Shown here piece by piece: positions 7,080 to 14,520 of a stretch of DNA of 19,723 bases. The notes beneath the pieces are model-generated. The model was not told the origin of the DNA. It saw only the letters and a list, made by a program, of their open reading frames with translations, and did not search any database. Every line of letters starts with the position of its first letter. The stretch's first letter is position 1. The DNA is from CAZDOD01 sp964506935 (lineage in GTDB: Bacteria; Desulfobacterota; Zymogenia; Zymogenales; Zymogenaceae), in NCBI GenBank assembly GCA_964506935.1, contig CAZDOD010000039.1:1-19723 (forward strand), in the 5' to 3' direction. Position numbers and translations under genes: made by a program.

Positions 7080-7928
7080 CTAAAGCCTCAATATCTCCCT
7101 CGCCTCGATCGGAGTCGCCGGGACGGCACCAAGGTCTCTTATGATCCTTACCGCCTTCTCGACGAGTGAGGCGTTGCTTGGGGCGAGGACACCTTTCTCC
7201 AAATATATATTATCCTCGAGGCCGACCCTGACATGGCCCCCCATGAGCACCGCCATGGCGACTACCTCAAACTCGTGTCTCCCGATGCCGGTTGCGTGCC
7301 ACGTCGAGCCTTCTGGGATGGTCTCCGCGAGGTGGAGGTAGTTCTTAACGGTCGGTTTTGGGCCTTGGCCGGGCATCCCCAAGACGAAGTTGAAGTGCAT
7401 CGGCTCCTTTATCACCCCGATATCTCGTAGCAGCATCGCATTGGATATCATCCCGAGGTCGTATATCTCTAGCTCGGGCCTGACTCCGCAGTCTAGCATA
7501 GAACGGGCGATAAATTCGAGGTCCTTAAAACTCTGGGTGAGGTTGAAGTCAACTATCCACTCCTTCTTATCTTTATTGTATCTCCCGGTGAGACCCGAGC
7601 CTACGCTGAAGGATGCGAAGTCGGGCCTGAGTGCCGGCACCATGGCGATCCTCTCCTCAAGGGGTATGGTTGCCGCCCCGCCAGTAGAGAGACAGAAGAT
7701 TGCGTCGGCCCTTTCCCTTATCCCATCGACTATCTCTTTGAATACCTCCGGGTCGGCGGTCGGCCTTCCATCTTTATCGCGTGCGTGGATGTGGATTATC
7801 GCCGCCCCTGCCGAGAGGCAGTCTACGGCCTGCTCGATAATCTCGTCTGGGGATATCGGTATATTCGGATTAGCCTCTTTGCTCTGACGGGCGCCCGTCA
7901 TGGCGGCCGTTATGACGACTTTACGCAT
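7080..7928 (-). CDS. Beta-keto acid cleavage enzyme (BKACE, DUF849)
   Basis: A 282-residue zinc enzyme of the family typified by Kce, 3-keto-5-aminohexanoate cleavage enzyme. BKACEs condense a beta-keto acid with acetyl-CoA and release acetoacetate plus an acyl-CoA. Visible: HIHARD with zinc ligands His46 and His48, STGG (81-84), FVLGMPGQG (181-189), GIGRHE with Arg217, and GGHVRVGLEDNIY with Glu238 and Asp239, matching the zinc-ligand Glu230 and catalytic Asp231 of Kce. At position 14 Kce has the Glu that binds the substrate amino group; here it is Arg14 (TGARQSK). So the substrate is probably not an amino acid and may be neutral or carry a carboxylate. The start follows AGGAGA. The downstream neighbour is a PaaG-like isomerase, and CoA transferases and thiolases in the same operon could process its acetoacetate. 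Family sure, substrate unknown. Confidence 0.95.
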   Translation of the reverse strand: MRKVVITAAMTGARQSKEANPNIPISPDEIIEQAVDCLSAGAAIIHIHARDKDGRPTADPEVFKEIVDGIRERADAIFCLSTGGAATIPLEERIAMVPALRPDFASFSVGSGLTGRYNKDKKEWIVDFNLTQSFKDLEFIARSMLDCGVRPELEIYDLGMISNAMLLRDIGVIKEPMHFNFVLGMPGQGPKPTVKNYLHLAETIPEGSTWHATGIGRHEFEVVAMAVLMGGHVRVGLEDNIYLEKGVLAPSNASLVEKAVRIIRDLGAVPATPIEAREILRL

Positions 7929-7940
7929 ATTCTTCTCCTA

Positions 7941-8336
7941 TCAGATCTTGACGGATGCATTTCCGGCCGCAACCGTCTCACCCCTCTGGTTTTCGCACGT
8001 AACGCTGCATTTGGCGAAGTTCTCCCATACCTCGACTACTTCCCCCGTGCATGTAATTTTGTCCTTTGGCCTTACGGGGGCCAAAAAATTTATCTCCATT
8101 TGCCCGCCGTTTATCCAACCCTCTCTATAAAATTCGCTCATTACCTGCGATATATAGGCGAGTGTCAACATGCCATGGGCGATGGTACCGCCGAAGATTG
8201 TATCTTTGGCGAACTCGGGATCTATGTGGAGGGGATTGAAATCGCCGGATGCCTCGGCGTATAGATCGATCTTCTCTTGCGTGATCTCCCTTACGACGGT
8301 CGGGAGCTTATCCCCCGTATTGAACACCCTTTTCAT
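7941..8336 (-). CDS. MaoC-type (R)-specific enoyl-CoA hydratase, catalytic subunit
   Basis: A 131-residue single hot-dog domain protein. It has the hydratase-2 motif: YAEASGDFNPLHIDPEFA (26-43) with the catalytic pair Asp32 and His37, then FGGTIAHGMLTLAY (48-61), which lines the active site. Such enzymes hydrate trans-2-enoyl-CoA to (3R)-3-hydroxyacyl-CoA, or run in reverse, and work as dimers. The gene lies 18 nt after a second, shorter-motif MaoC gene that lacks this pair. A heterodimer with one catalytic and one scaffolding subunit is therefore likely, as known for mycobacterial HadAB/HadBC and ChsH1-ChsH2. The start follows GAGG at 7 nt. BKACE follows 12 nt later. Substrate not readable. 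Confidence 0.92.
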   Translation of the reverse strand: MKRVFNTGDKLPTVVREITQEKIDLYAEASGDFNPLHIDPEFAKDTIFGGTIAHGMLTLAYISQVMSEFYREGWINGGQMEINFLAPVRPKDKITCTGEVVEVWENFAKCSVTCENQRGETVAAGNASVKI

Positions 8337-8354
8337 ATCGTAACCTCAATTTTA

Positions 8355-8753
8355 CTATTTAGGCCAGATACCGCTCATCATCCCGGTCAGGAGATGATCT
8401 CCACCTCCGTCAAAGACCTTACTCTCTATTACTGCGTATTTCCGATCCTTCTTTATATGTTTATCGACTATCTTGACTTTTATCTTTAGCTTTTCCCCGG
8501 CCCTCACAGGCTTTATAAATTTGTAATACTGTTTTGCGTGTATTGCGCCCGGAGGCATCTTGTGATCCCTAAGTGCAACCCGTATCGTCGTAAACAGGGC
8601 CGCGATCGTGGGCGGTGCGGCCGATCCGTCGGGTTCAACTTCATCTTCTACTGCCTCGATGTATTTTTTTACCTGTTCGGGTCTAAGCTCGTATGTCGCA
8701 TCAGCAAATTCCATCCCGACATACATATCGTCATATAAAAGATATTTGTCCAT
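8355..8753 (-). CDS. MaoC/FAS1-like hot-dog protein without catalytic motif, probable partner subunit
   Basis: A 132-residue protein resembling the N-terminal dehydratase-like half of double-hot-dog MaoC proteins. Typical features are GMEFADATYELRPEQVKKYIEAV (13-35), the APPT segment near 46-49, and a C-terminal strand region starting GAIHAKQYYKFIKPVRAG (69-86). The segment that in active hydratases reads Gly-Asp-x-Asn-Pro-x-His here reads VEDEVEPDGSAA (35-46), with no catalytic Asp-His pair. It is flanked by the SDR gene (7 nt) and the catalytic MaoC gene (18 nt). I infer that it forms a heterodimeric hydratase with that neighbour and shapes the pocket for a bulky acyl chain. It could instead be an independent thioester-binding protein. 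Confidence 0.85.
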   Translation of the reverse strand: MDKYLLYDDMYVGMEFADATYELRPEQVKKYIEAVEDEVEPDGSAAPPTIAALFTTIRVALRDHKMPPGAIHAKQYYKFIKPVRAGEKLKIKVKIVDKHIKKDRKYAVIESKVFDGGGDHLLTGMMSGIWPK

Positions 8754-8760
8754 CTTTTTC

Positions 8761-9504
8761 TCACATCACCATGCCACCGTCGACACACAGTATCTGTCCG
8801 GTGATATAGCTTGAATCATCGCTTGCGAAAAATACGAATGCCGGGGCCACCTCATCGGGCTCGGCCCATCTTCTCATCGGTATCCGTTCGAGATAGATGT
8901 CCTTTAGCTTCTCGTCGGTCATGATCTTTTCGGTCATCCTTGTTGCCGCGCTGGGGGCGATGCAGTTTACGGTGATGTTGTAGCGGGCGAGCTCTCTCGC
9001 AGCGGATTTGGTGAGGGACGCCACGGCACCCTTCGCGGCACTGTAGTTGACTTGGCCTATCGTTCCGACGAGGCCGGCGGCAGACGTGACATTGATGATC
9101 TTCCCGTAATTTCTCTCCCTCATGTGACCGACAACCGACTGGATGCACATAAAGGCACCGCCGACGTGGACCTCGATGACCTTGTTGAAATCTTCCATCG
9201 TCATTTTATGGAGCATCGCGGGCTTTATAATTCCGGCGTTGTTAACGAGGATATCGACATGCCCGAACGTATCTATTGCGCTCTTTACGACCCTTTCGAT
9301 ATCCTCCCTATTTGTTACATCTGCCTTTATCGAGATCGCCTCTCCTTTGCTGTTCTTTATCTCTTTCACGACCTCTCTTCCGGGGTCTTCGTCGTATTCA
9401 GCTATCACGACATTTGCCCCCTCACCGGCAAGGGCAATCGAGACGGCCCTTCCAAGCCCCCTCCCGCCGCCGGTAACTATCGCCACCCTATCTTTGAGCT
9501 TCAT
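8761..9504 (-). CDS. SDR-family 3-hydroxyacyl-CoA dehydrogenase / 3-oxoacyl reductase
   Basis: A 247-residue classical short-chain dehydrogenase. It has the cofactor loop TGGGRGLGRA (11-20), Asp62 in ADVT, NNAG (88-91), Ser141, and YSAAK with Tyr154 and Lys158. The fold ends with ITGQILCVDGGMVM. Acidic residues after the second strand (AEYDED, 35-40) favour NAD. The position usually held by the Asn of the catalytic tetrad is His113 (EVHVGGAF). The same His occurs in the dehydrogenase part of the peroxisomal multifunctional enzyme type 2, where it reads VHLxGxF from memory. With the MaoC pair just downstream this gives the same hydratase-2 plus (3R)-dehydrogenase chemistry as that enzyme, but as separate genes. 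A FabG-type reductase is the alternative. The start follows GGAGGT. Confidence 0.9.
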   Translation of the reverse strand: MKLKDRVAIVTGGGRGLGRAVSIALAGEGANVVIAEYDEDPGREVVKEIKNSKGEAISIKADVTNREDIERVVKSAIDTFGHVDILVNNAGIIKPAMLHKMTMEDFNKVIEVHVGGAFMCIQSVVGHMRERNYGKIINVTSAAGLVGTIGQVNYSAAKGAVASLTKSAARELARYNITVNCIAPSAATRMTEKIMTDEKLKDIYLERIPMRRWAEPDEVAPAFVFFASDDSSYITGQILCVDGGMVM

Positions 9505-9517
9505 CTATTTACCTCCA

Positions 9518-10789
9518 TTATCTAAATATTCTGGGAATCTCACCCGAAAGGATGTCTCTGAAATCGGGGTGGGCGATCTCGACCAATGCCTTTGCCCGCT
9601 CTTTTGTGCTTTTATTGTCAAGACGTGCCACTCCGTATTCCGTGACCACATAGTTCACGAGCCACTTGGGGAGGGTTACGGGGGTTCCCTCCGAGATCCG
9701 GGGGACTATTGTGGATACCTCCCCCTTTCTCCTCGTCGACGGGAGGGCGATGATCGATTTCCCGCCTTGGGAACAATACGCCCCTACGGCGAAATCCAAA
9801 AGCCCCCCGAACCCGATCTGGATATTTCCCAAGCACTCTGAGTTGACCTGACCCGCAAGGTCGACCTCTATGGCGGAGTTTACGGCGTGAAGGTTTTCAA
9901 TACTCCCAAGGGTCGCCTGACTGTGTGTATATTCATATGGATACATCGAAAAGATCGGATTTTCATCGATGTAGTCGTAGAGCCTTTTCGTGCCGACCGC
10001 CTCGGCTATGACGATCTTTCCCCTGTCTATCGACTTTTTCATATTGGTCACGGCGCCCGATTCAAAAAGCCCTATGATTCCGTCCGAGACCATACCGGAA
10101 TGGATTCCGAGGTCTTTTTTCTCGTAGAGGGCGCTGTATACGGCATTGGGTATGCTTCCGATACCGAGCTCAATGGTCGATCCGTCGGGGATTAATTCCG
10201 ACACTAAATCGGCGATCTTTTTGTCGCTTTCGGTTGGTTCTCTTCCCCCAATCCCAAAGAGGGGCTTTTCGGCCTCTATCATGCAATCGACTCTATCAAT
10301 TGGTATCGTCGTCCTCCCCCATGTCCTCGGTACCTCGGGATTTATCTCGGTGATCACAATCGGGGAATTTTTGGCCGCACCGAGGGCGTATCCCACGGAT
10401 GTGCCGAGGTTGAGATTCCCCTTTTCGTCGGAGGGTGAGGTCTGGACTAAAAATACATCTGGAAAAAGTGGGCCGCCCGGAGATATTGCATCCGAGATTC
10501 GGGAGAGGGGGAGGGAAACAAATTTGATATTACCCTCCCTCACAAGACGCATGATGCGCGGATTGATCTGCCATGTTGTGTAGCTTATTAAGCCGTTGTA
10601 TTCACCTTTTAAAAAATCGCAATCCCCAAGCGAAAAGCCGCTTACGAGCTCTATCGTTTTAAGCCTCTCCCTATCTTCAAGAAGCGCAGAGATCAGGAGT
10701 GTCGGCTCCGATGTCCCCATGAGGGCCAGGACCCTTGAGTTCGGCTTGATTTTGCTTATCGCTTCCTTCGGGCTTACGACCTTCGGCAT
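9518..10789 (-). CDS. Acetyl-CoA hydrolase/transferase family CoA transferase (Cat1/4-hydroxybutyrate CoA-transferase type)
   Basis: A 423-residue single-chain CoA transferase. It moves CoA between acyl-CoA (often acetyl-CoA) and a carboxylate by a glutamyl-CoA thioester. The catalytic motif is VNSAIEVDLAGQVNSE (303-318) with Glu308 as likely nucleophile, aligned with Glu294 of AarC. The glycine-rich CoA-site motif GFGGLLDFAVGA (327-338) follows. Other conserved points are IELGIGSIPNAV (206-217) and HSGMVSDG (230-237). Length matches 4-hydroxybutyrate, butyrate and succinate CoA-transferases of this family. It lies 4 nt after the third crotonase and 13 nt before the SDR gene. It may activate the incoming acid or recapture CoA at the end of the route; the acid is unknown. 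Confidence 0.92.
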   Translation of the reverse strand: MPKVVSPKEAISKIKPNSRVLALMGTSEPTLLISALLEDRERLKTIELVSGFSLGDCDFLKGEYNGLISYTTWQINPRIMRLVREGNIKFVSLPLSRISDAISPGGPLFPDVFLVQTSPSDEKGNLNLGTSVGYALGAAKNSPIVITEINPEVPRTWGRTTIPIDRVDCMIEAEKPLFGIGGREPTESDKKIADLVSELIPDGSTIELGIGSIPNAVYSALYEKKDLGIHSGMVSDGIIGLFESGAVTNMKKSIDRGKIVIAEAVGTKRLYDYIDENPIFSMYPYEYTHSQATLGSIENLHAVNSAIEVDLAGQVNSECLGNIQIGFGGLLDFAVGAYCSQGGKSIIALPSTRRKGEVSTIVPRISEGTPVTLPKWLVNYVVTEYGVARLDNKSTKERAKALVEIAHPDFRDILSGEIPRIFR

Positions 10790-10793
10790 ATCT

Positions 10794-11573
10794 CTATTTT
10801 TCCTTTTTCCCGAAACCGGTTAGGCCTTCCATCGCCTCGTGTGAGCTGAGACAGACAACGGCGGAATTGACCGAGACCTTGCAGGCGGTCTCGAGATCTG
10901 TCGTCATCCAACGAAGGATCACGTCCTTTTGCATGGCGAGGCCGACGGGCGGCTTTGCGGCGAGGTTTCTCGCCCTTGCCATCACCGACTCTTCGAGCTT
11001 ATCCTTCGGCACCATCTCGGTCACGAGCCCGACCTCTTTGATCTTTTTTGCATCCCATACCTCGCCCATGAGCACGAGGTCCTTGGCGTTCCATATGCCG
11101 ATGACCATCGGGAGGATTGCGGCCTCAACGACCGTGGGTATCCCCATGTTGACCTCCGGCATCTGAACCTTCATGTCGTCGGCGGCGATGATAAAGTCGC
11201 ATGACAGCGACATCTCAAGCGCCGCGCCAATGCACCAGCCGTGGACCATGGCGATGACCGGCTTTTCGAAATAGCGTATTACACGGCAGGTCTCGTGGAT
11301 GTTCATCGTCCATTTTCTGCCGACCCACGGGCTTACAGCGAGCTCTGCCGTCAGCTTTACATCGGAGCCGGCGGAAAATGACCTCCCGGCGCCTTTGATG
11401 ACGACGACCCTGACTTCTTCGTCCCTCGCGAACATCCCAAATGCCCATTGGATTTCGTAAAACATGTCCCAGTCTATGGCGTTGAGCTTTTCGGGGCGGT
11501 TGAGCGTCAATAATGCTATCTTTCCGTCATCAATCTTCTCAACGACTATCCTCTTAAAAAAATTGTAGTCCAT
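10794..11573 (-). CDS. Enoyl-CoA hydratase (crotonase family), third member of a paralog trio
   Basis: A 259-residue crotonase. The oxyanion-hole segments are FSAGSDVK (66-73) and HGWCIGAALEM (111-121). Both hydratase glutamates are present: Glu120 in ALEMSL and Glu140 in MPEVNMG, twenty residues apart as in rat crotonase. The loop after Glu140 reads GIPTVVEAAILP instead of the usual IPGAGGTQ. The same pattern (IPSIIEAA, FPSIVEVA) occurs in the two tandem crotonases at 14521-16122. All three also share IGIWNAKD/MGILHAKE, the GEVWD/GDIWD element and a near-C-terminal TDLETA. They therefore form one subfamily within the operon. The start follows GGAGGA. It sits between CoA-transferase beta (14 nt) and the Cat1-type transferase (4 nt). 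Hydratase or C-C hydrolase chemistry is possible; substrate unknown. Confidence 0.9.
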   Translation of the reverse strand: MDYNFFKRIVVEKIDDGKIALLTLNRPEKLNAIDWDMFYEIQWAFGMFARDEEVRVVVIKGAGRSFSAGSDVKLTAELAVSPWVGRKWTMNIHETCRVIRYFEKPVIAMVHGWCIGAALEMSLSCDFIIAADDMKVQMPEVNMGIPTVVEAAILPMVIGIWNAKDLVLMGEVWDAKKIKEVGLVTEMVPKDKLEESVMARARNLAAKPPVGLAMQKDVILRWMTTDLETACKVSVNSAVVCLSSHEAMEGLTGFGKKEK

Positions 11574-11587
11574 TTTTCCTCCACTTC

Positions 11588-12394
11588 TTAAAAGATGGGA
11601 AAGTCTATGCCGATCTCTCTCGTCTTATTTAGGAACATACCCTGTGGGTCGGCTAATTCCCTCAGTATCTTTAGCTCTTTATCGGTCGGTGGTTTTGTGT
11701 GTTCCAATTTGTCTGCCACATCGATATCCCAGCCGACCTCCTTCTTGACATCTTCAACTTTGTATTTCGGGTGAACGGAACCGAGATACATCACTTTCGT
11801 TTTATCTTCGAACATAAAGACGCCCATGGTCGTGATCACCTTTTGGGGGCCTTTTCCGAAGAGTCCAAGTTTTTCTCTCTCTCCCGCCCCTCCGAGGTAT
11901 CCTGGAGTCGTTATGTAATCGAGCTTCGGAAGAAACCTCCTTTTATCCTGCTCAAGCACAATGATGGTTTTTTGGGCGAAGGTTGCGATGTCGCATGCGC
12001 CGCCGCTTCCTGGGAGCCTCACCTTCGGCTTTTCGTAGTCCCCGATCACGGTCGAATTGATATTTCCATACATGTCCACGGCGCTGGCAGACAGTATGCC
12101 GAGATCAACGTGGCCGCGAGAGAGTCCGGAGCCTAAGGTGTCAAAGGTCTCCCCTGTCATATCCGCACCGACCGAAAGCGAGGGGTCGACTGTGCTGATC
12201 GGAAACCTCGAAGGAGTTCCGGTATATACAATTCCCGCCTCGTATAGAAATACGGCGTTCGGCGCGTGATAGCATCGGGCGAGCATCGCCGGCAAAACCG
12301 GCCAGAATGTCCCGACGAAGACGACCATATCATCGGTTATCTCGCGAGCAACACAAACGGTCATCATCTCTATGTCGGTGTATTCGGCATCCAT
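11588..12394 (-). CDS. CoA-transferase beta subunit (glutaconate CoA-transferase GctB-like)
   Basis: A 268-residue family I CoA-transferase beta chain, the partner of the alpha chain 3 nt upstream. Glu52 in FLYEAGIV lies where GctB has its catalytic Glu54. RLPGSGGACDIA (125-136) and GSVHP-KY near the C-terminus fit the subunit. The ring-opening hydrolase IpdAB of steroid catabolism shares this fold, but from memory its B subunit lacks the Glu at this site. The glutamate therefore favours a true transferase. The start ATG lies 3 nt after the alpha stop without a visible ribosome site, suggesting translational coupling. Expected partners are acetoacetate, a dicarboxylate or another acid of the pathway with acetyl-CoA or succinyl-CoA as donor; this cannot be decided from sequence. 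Confidence 0.88.
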   Translation of the reverse strand: MDAEYTDIEMMTVCVAREITDDMVVFVGTFWPVLPAMLARCYHAPNAVFLYEAGIVYTGTPSRFPISTVDPSLSVGADMTGETFDTLGSGLSRGHVDLGILSASAVDMYGNINSTVIGDYEKPKVRLPGSGGACDIATFAQKTIIVLEQDKRRFLPKLDYITTPGYLGGAGEREKLGLFGKGPQKVITTMGVFMFEDKTKVMYLGSVHPKYKVEDVKKEVGWDIDVADKLEHTKPPTDKELKILRELADPQGMFLNKTREIGIDFPIF

Positions 12395-12397
12395 AGG

Positions 12398-13336
12398 TCA
12401 GTATCTATCGAAATATCCGTAATTTACGGGACTAGTGCTATATCTTCGTGCCCTCAATTTGCGAAGTCTCCTTTTCCCCAATTTTTTTATATATTCTTTT
12501 CTGTCTGGTACTCCGAAGACCCAGTCATCGAGAAATGTCTTAAATCCCTCCTCGGTCCTCGTAAGCTTCTCGTAGTGCGGGAAAAACTCCCAGTCACGGT
12601 CGTAGTACCCTTGGACATATTCGGGGTGGGCACCCCACGGTTCCTCGACCACGGCCGATACCCGATATGCGGGGATGATCGTCCTGTTTGGGTCTCTCCT
12701 GATCTTTTTTCTATCCACGATTTCTTCTGTCGAGATGATGATCCTATCTGATGAGAGCATCCCGTATTTTATCCCTCCGAAAAAGCCCCACATCTGGGCG
12801 TTGCCAAAATTGTCGGCCCTCTGTAGGTGCAGAATTCCGACATCGTGTTTTATCGGCGGGATAAGGCAGACCTTTTCCCCGTCAAAGGGAGAATCGATTA
12901 CCTTGAGCTTTTTCTCACCCAAAAAACTTTTTTTCTTTATAAAGTCGGTCCCAAGCATGGTTTTTGTAGCGATGAATGGCAATCCCATTGCACCGGCGAA
13001 GTATGCGAGGTTCATCCCCAATAGGGAATATTCTTCGAGGGCGATACTTTTGGGTATCCCATTTTCCATCGCCCTGCGAAAGGCGTGGGCGGGGAGGGGG
13101 ACATTGTTCCAGATGTAACACGTGATAACCCGGTCAACGCAACTAGCACCGATGAGCTGATCCATAAAGAGGGTGCCGCCGAGGGTCGTTATCGTGAGGT
13201 TTTTCTTTTTCTGTCTGATGATCTCATGGACGGCGGCGTTGGGCACCCCGTGGACAAAACCCCCTATGTGGACGGTGTCTCCATCCTTGACATATTGGGA
13301 TACGGCTTTTTGCATATTCATGAGCTTTTCCTTCAT
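12398..13336 (-). CDS. CoA-transferase alpha subunit (GctA-like)
   Basis: A 312-residue family I CoA-transferase alpha chain. It has DGDTVHIGGFVHGVPNAA near the start (about 18-35), ITTLGGTLFMDQLIGA, then IALEEYSLLGMNL and GLPFIATKTMLGTD. A C-terminal domain holds DVGILHLQRADNFGNAQ and SSDRIIISTEEIVD. The start is the ATG at 13336, whose A is shared with the TGA of the preceding thiolase, preceded by AAGGGGGAG; this 1-nt overlap indicates coupling. The frame stays open for 60 more residues upstream, but that stretch lies inside the thiolase gene and looks like out-of-frame translation. The unusually basic tail (KLGKRRLRKLRARR) is notable. It acts with the beta subunit; substrate not identifiable. 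IpdA, of the same fold, is the main alternative. Confidence 0.88.
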   Translation of the reverse strand: MKEKLMNMQKAVSQYVKDGDTVHIGGFVHGVPNAAVHEIIRQKKKNLTITTLGGTLFMDQLIGASCVDRVITCYIWNNVPLPAHAFRRAMENGIPKSIALEEYSLLGMNLAYFAGAMGLPFIATKTMLGTDFIKKKSFLGEKKLKVIDSPFDGEKVCLIPPIKHDVGILHLQRADNFGNAQMWGFFGGIKYGMLSSDRIIISTEEIVDRKKIRRDPNRTIIPAYRVSAVVEEPWGAHPEYVQGYYDRDWEFFPHYEKLTRTEEGFKTFLDDWVFGVPDRKEYIKKLGKRRLRKLRARRYSTSPVNYGYFDRY

Positions 13337-14517
13337 CACTCCCCCTTGAGTATCATCGCCCCGGCAATCCCCTGTCCGCCGCACAGGGCGGCGAGGCCCA
13401 ATTCCCCCGGTTTTAAAATATGGGAGAGGTGAAGTAAAAGCCTCGCCCCGCTGTAGCCGGTCGGGTGGCCGAGGGCGATCGCCCCACCATGGACGTTTAA
13501 TCTCTCCCTGTTCCATTTCAGCTCTTTCTCGTTGGCGAGGATCTGGACGGCGAAGGCCTCGTTGATTTCGAGGTATCTGATGTCATCGAGCGAAAGGTTG
13601 ACTTTTTGAAGGAGCCTCGGTATCACAAGGGCAGGGCCGTCTGTGAAGTCCTCAGGCTTTATACCCATAAACTCGTAGCCCACTATGTGAACCATAGGTT
13701 TCAGCCCCAGTTTTTCTGTCTTTTCCCTTGAGCCGACAAGGAGCGCCGCAGCACCGTCGGTGATGCCGGAGGCGTTTCCCGCCGTCACCGTTCCGTCTTC
13801 CATATAGGCCGGACGGAGCTTTGCAATTTTTTCTAATGATATATCTTCCCTGAAGCATTCGTCCTTATCAAATAGTCTCTTTGGCTCCTTTCTCGTCGGG
13901 GGTATTTCAATCGGGATCACCTCATCGGAAAAAACGCCGTCGTCCCACGCCGATTTTGCTTTTTTGTGGCTCTCTATGGCGTAGATGTCCTGCTCTTCGC
14001 GGGAGATGTTGTACCTCTGGGCGGTCCTCTCGGCAATCTCGCCGACCCTCATCCCCGATGTGGGGTCGACTATCGACGCAAAGGAGTCGGTGAGAACCAT
14101 ATCCCCCATTCGTTGGCCGGAAAATCTCATCCCCTTCAATAAATGGGGCATGTTGCTCATGCTCTCAAAACCGCCCGCAATGATGATGTTCGCCTCACCG
14201 AGTCTTATCTCCTGGGACGCTATGGCGACGGCCTTGAGCCCCGCGGGGCAGACCTTTATCACGGTAAAGGCGGGCGTCTTTAAGGGTATCCCGCCGAGAT
14301 AGGCGGCCGAGCGCGCGGGATTAAGGCCGACGCCGTCAAGGCGGTTACAGGCCATAATTACGTCGTCGACGAGATCTACATCAATCCCAGTCCTGTCGAC
14401 AAGACCGGCTATCGCCTTTGCGCCCAGCTCATAGACCTGAAATCCCAAGAGGCTTCCGCCGAATCGTCCGATCGGGAGCCTCACTCCTCCTGCAATTACA
14501 ACGTCTTCTATCTTCAT
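13336..14517 (-). CDS. Thiolase (acetyl-CoA C-acyltransferase family)
   Basis: A complete 393-residue thiolase that cleaves 3-oxoacyl-CoA with CoA, or condenses acetyl-CoA in reverse. Nucleophile Cys90 lies in VIKVCPAGLKAV, where Pro-Ala replaces the more usual Ala-Ser or Gly-Ser. The remaining sites are complete: AGGFESMSN (114-122), TAGNASGITDGAAA (245-258), NEAF (319-322), HGGAIALGHP with His351, and ALCGGQG with Cys379. The start follows GGAAGATAGGAT, 3 nt after the stop of the duplicated crotonase. Its TGA overlaps the ATG of CoA-transferase alpha, so thiolase and transferase are likely made together. This fits acetoacetyl-CoA formation followed by thiolysis. It differs from the operon's other thiolase, so two chain lengths or two cleavage steps are likely. 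Confidence 0.94.
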   Translation of the reverse strand: MKIEDVVIAGGVRLPIGRFGGSLLGFQVYELGAKAIAGLVDRTGIDVDLVDDVIMACNRLDGVGLNPARSAAYLGGIPLKTPAFTVIKVCPAGLKAVAIASQEIRLGEANIIIAGGFESMSNMPHLLKGMRFSGQRMGDMVLTDSFASIVDPTSGMRVGEIAERTAQRYNISREEQDIYAIESHKKAKSAWDDGVFSDEVIPIEIPPTRKEPKRLFDKDECFREDISLEKIAKLRPAYMEDGTVTAGNASGITDGAAALLVGSREKTEKLGLKPMVHIVGYEFMGIKPEDFTDGPALVIPRLLQKVNLSLDDIRYLEINEAFAVQILANEKELKWNRERLNVHGGAIALGHPTGYSGARLLLHLSHILKPGELGLAALCGGQGIAGAMILKGE

Positions 14518-14520
14518 ATC

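Noticed and set aside
9052..9841. Plus-strand frames of 157 and 232 codons opposite the SDR and Cat1-type genes
   Set aside because: They cross from one real antisense gene into another and show no domain; they are explained by codon bias of the opposite strand.
13337..13516. A 60-residue N-terminal extension of the CoA-transferase alpha subunit
   Set aside because: It lies wholly within the thiolase gene in another frame, has a Pro/Arg-rich composition unlike a real domain, and a well-placed ribosome site precedes the ATG at 13336.
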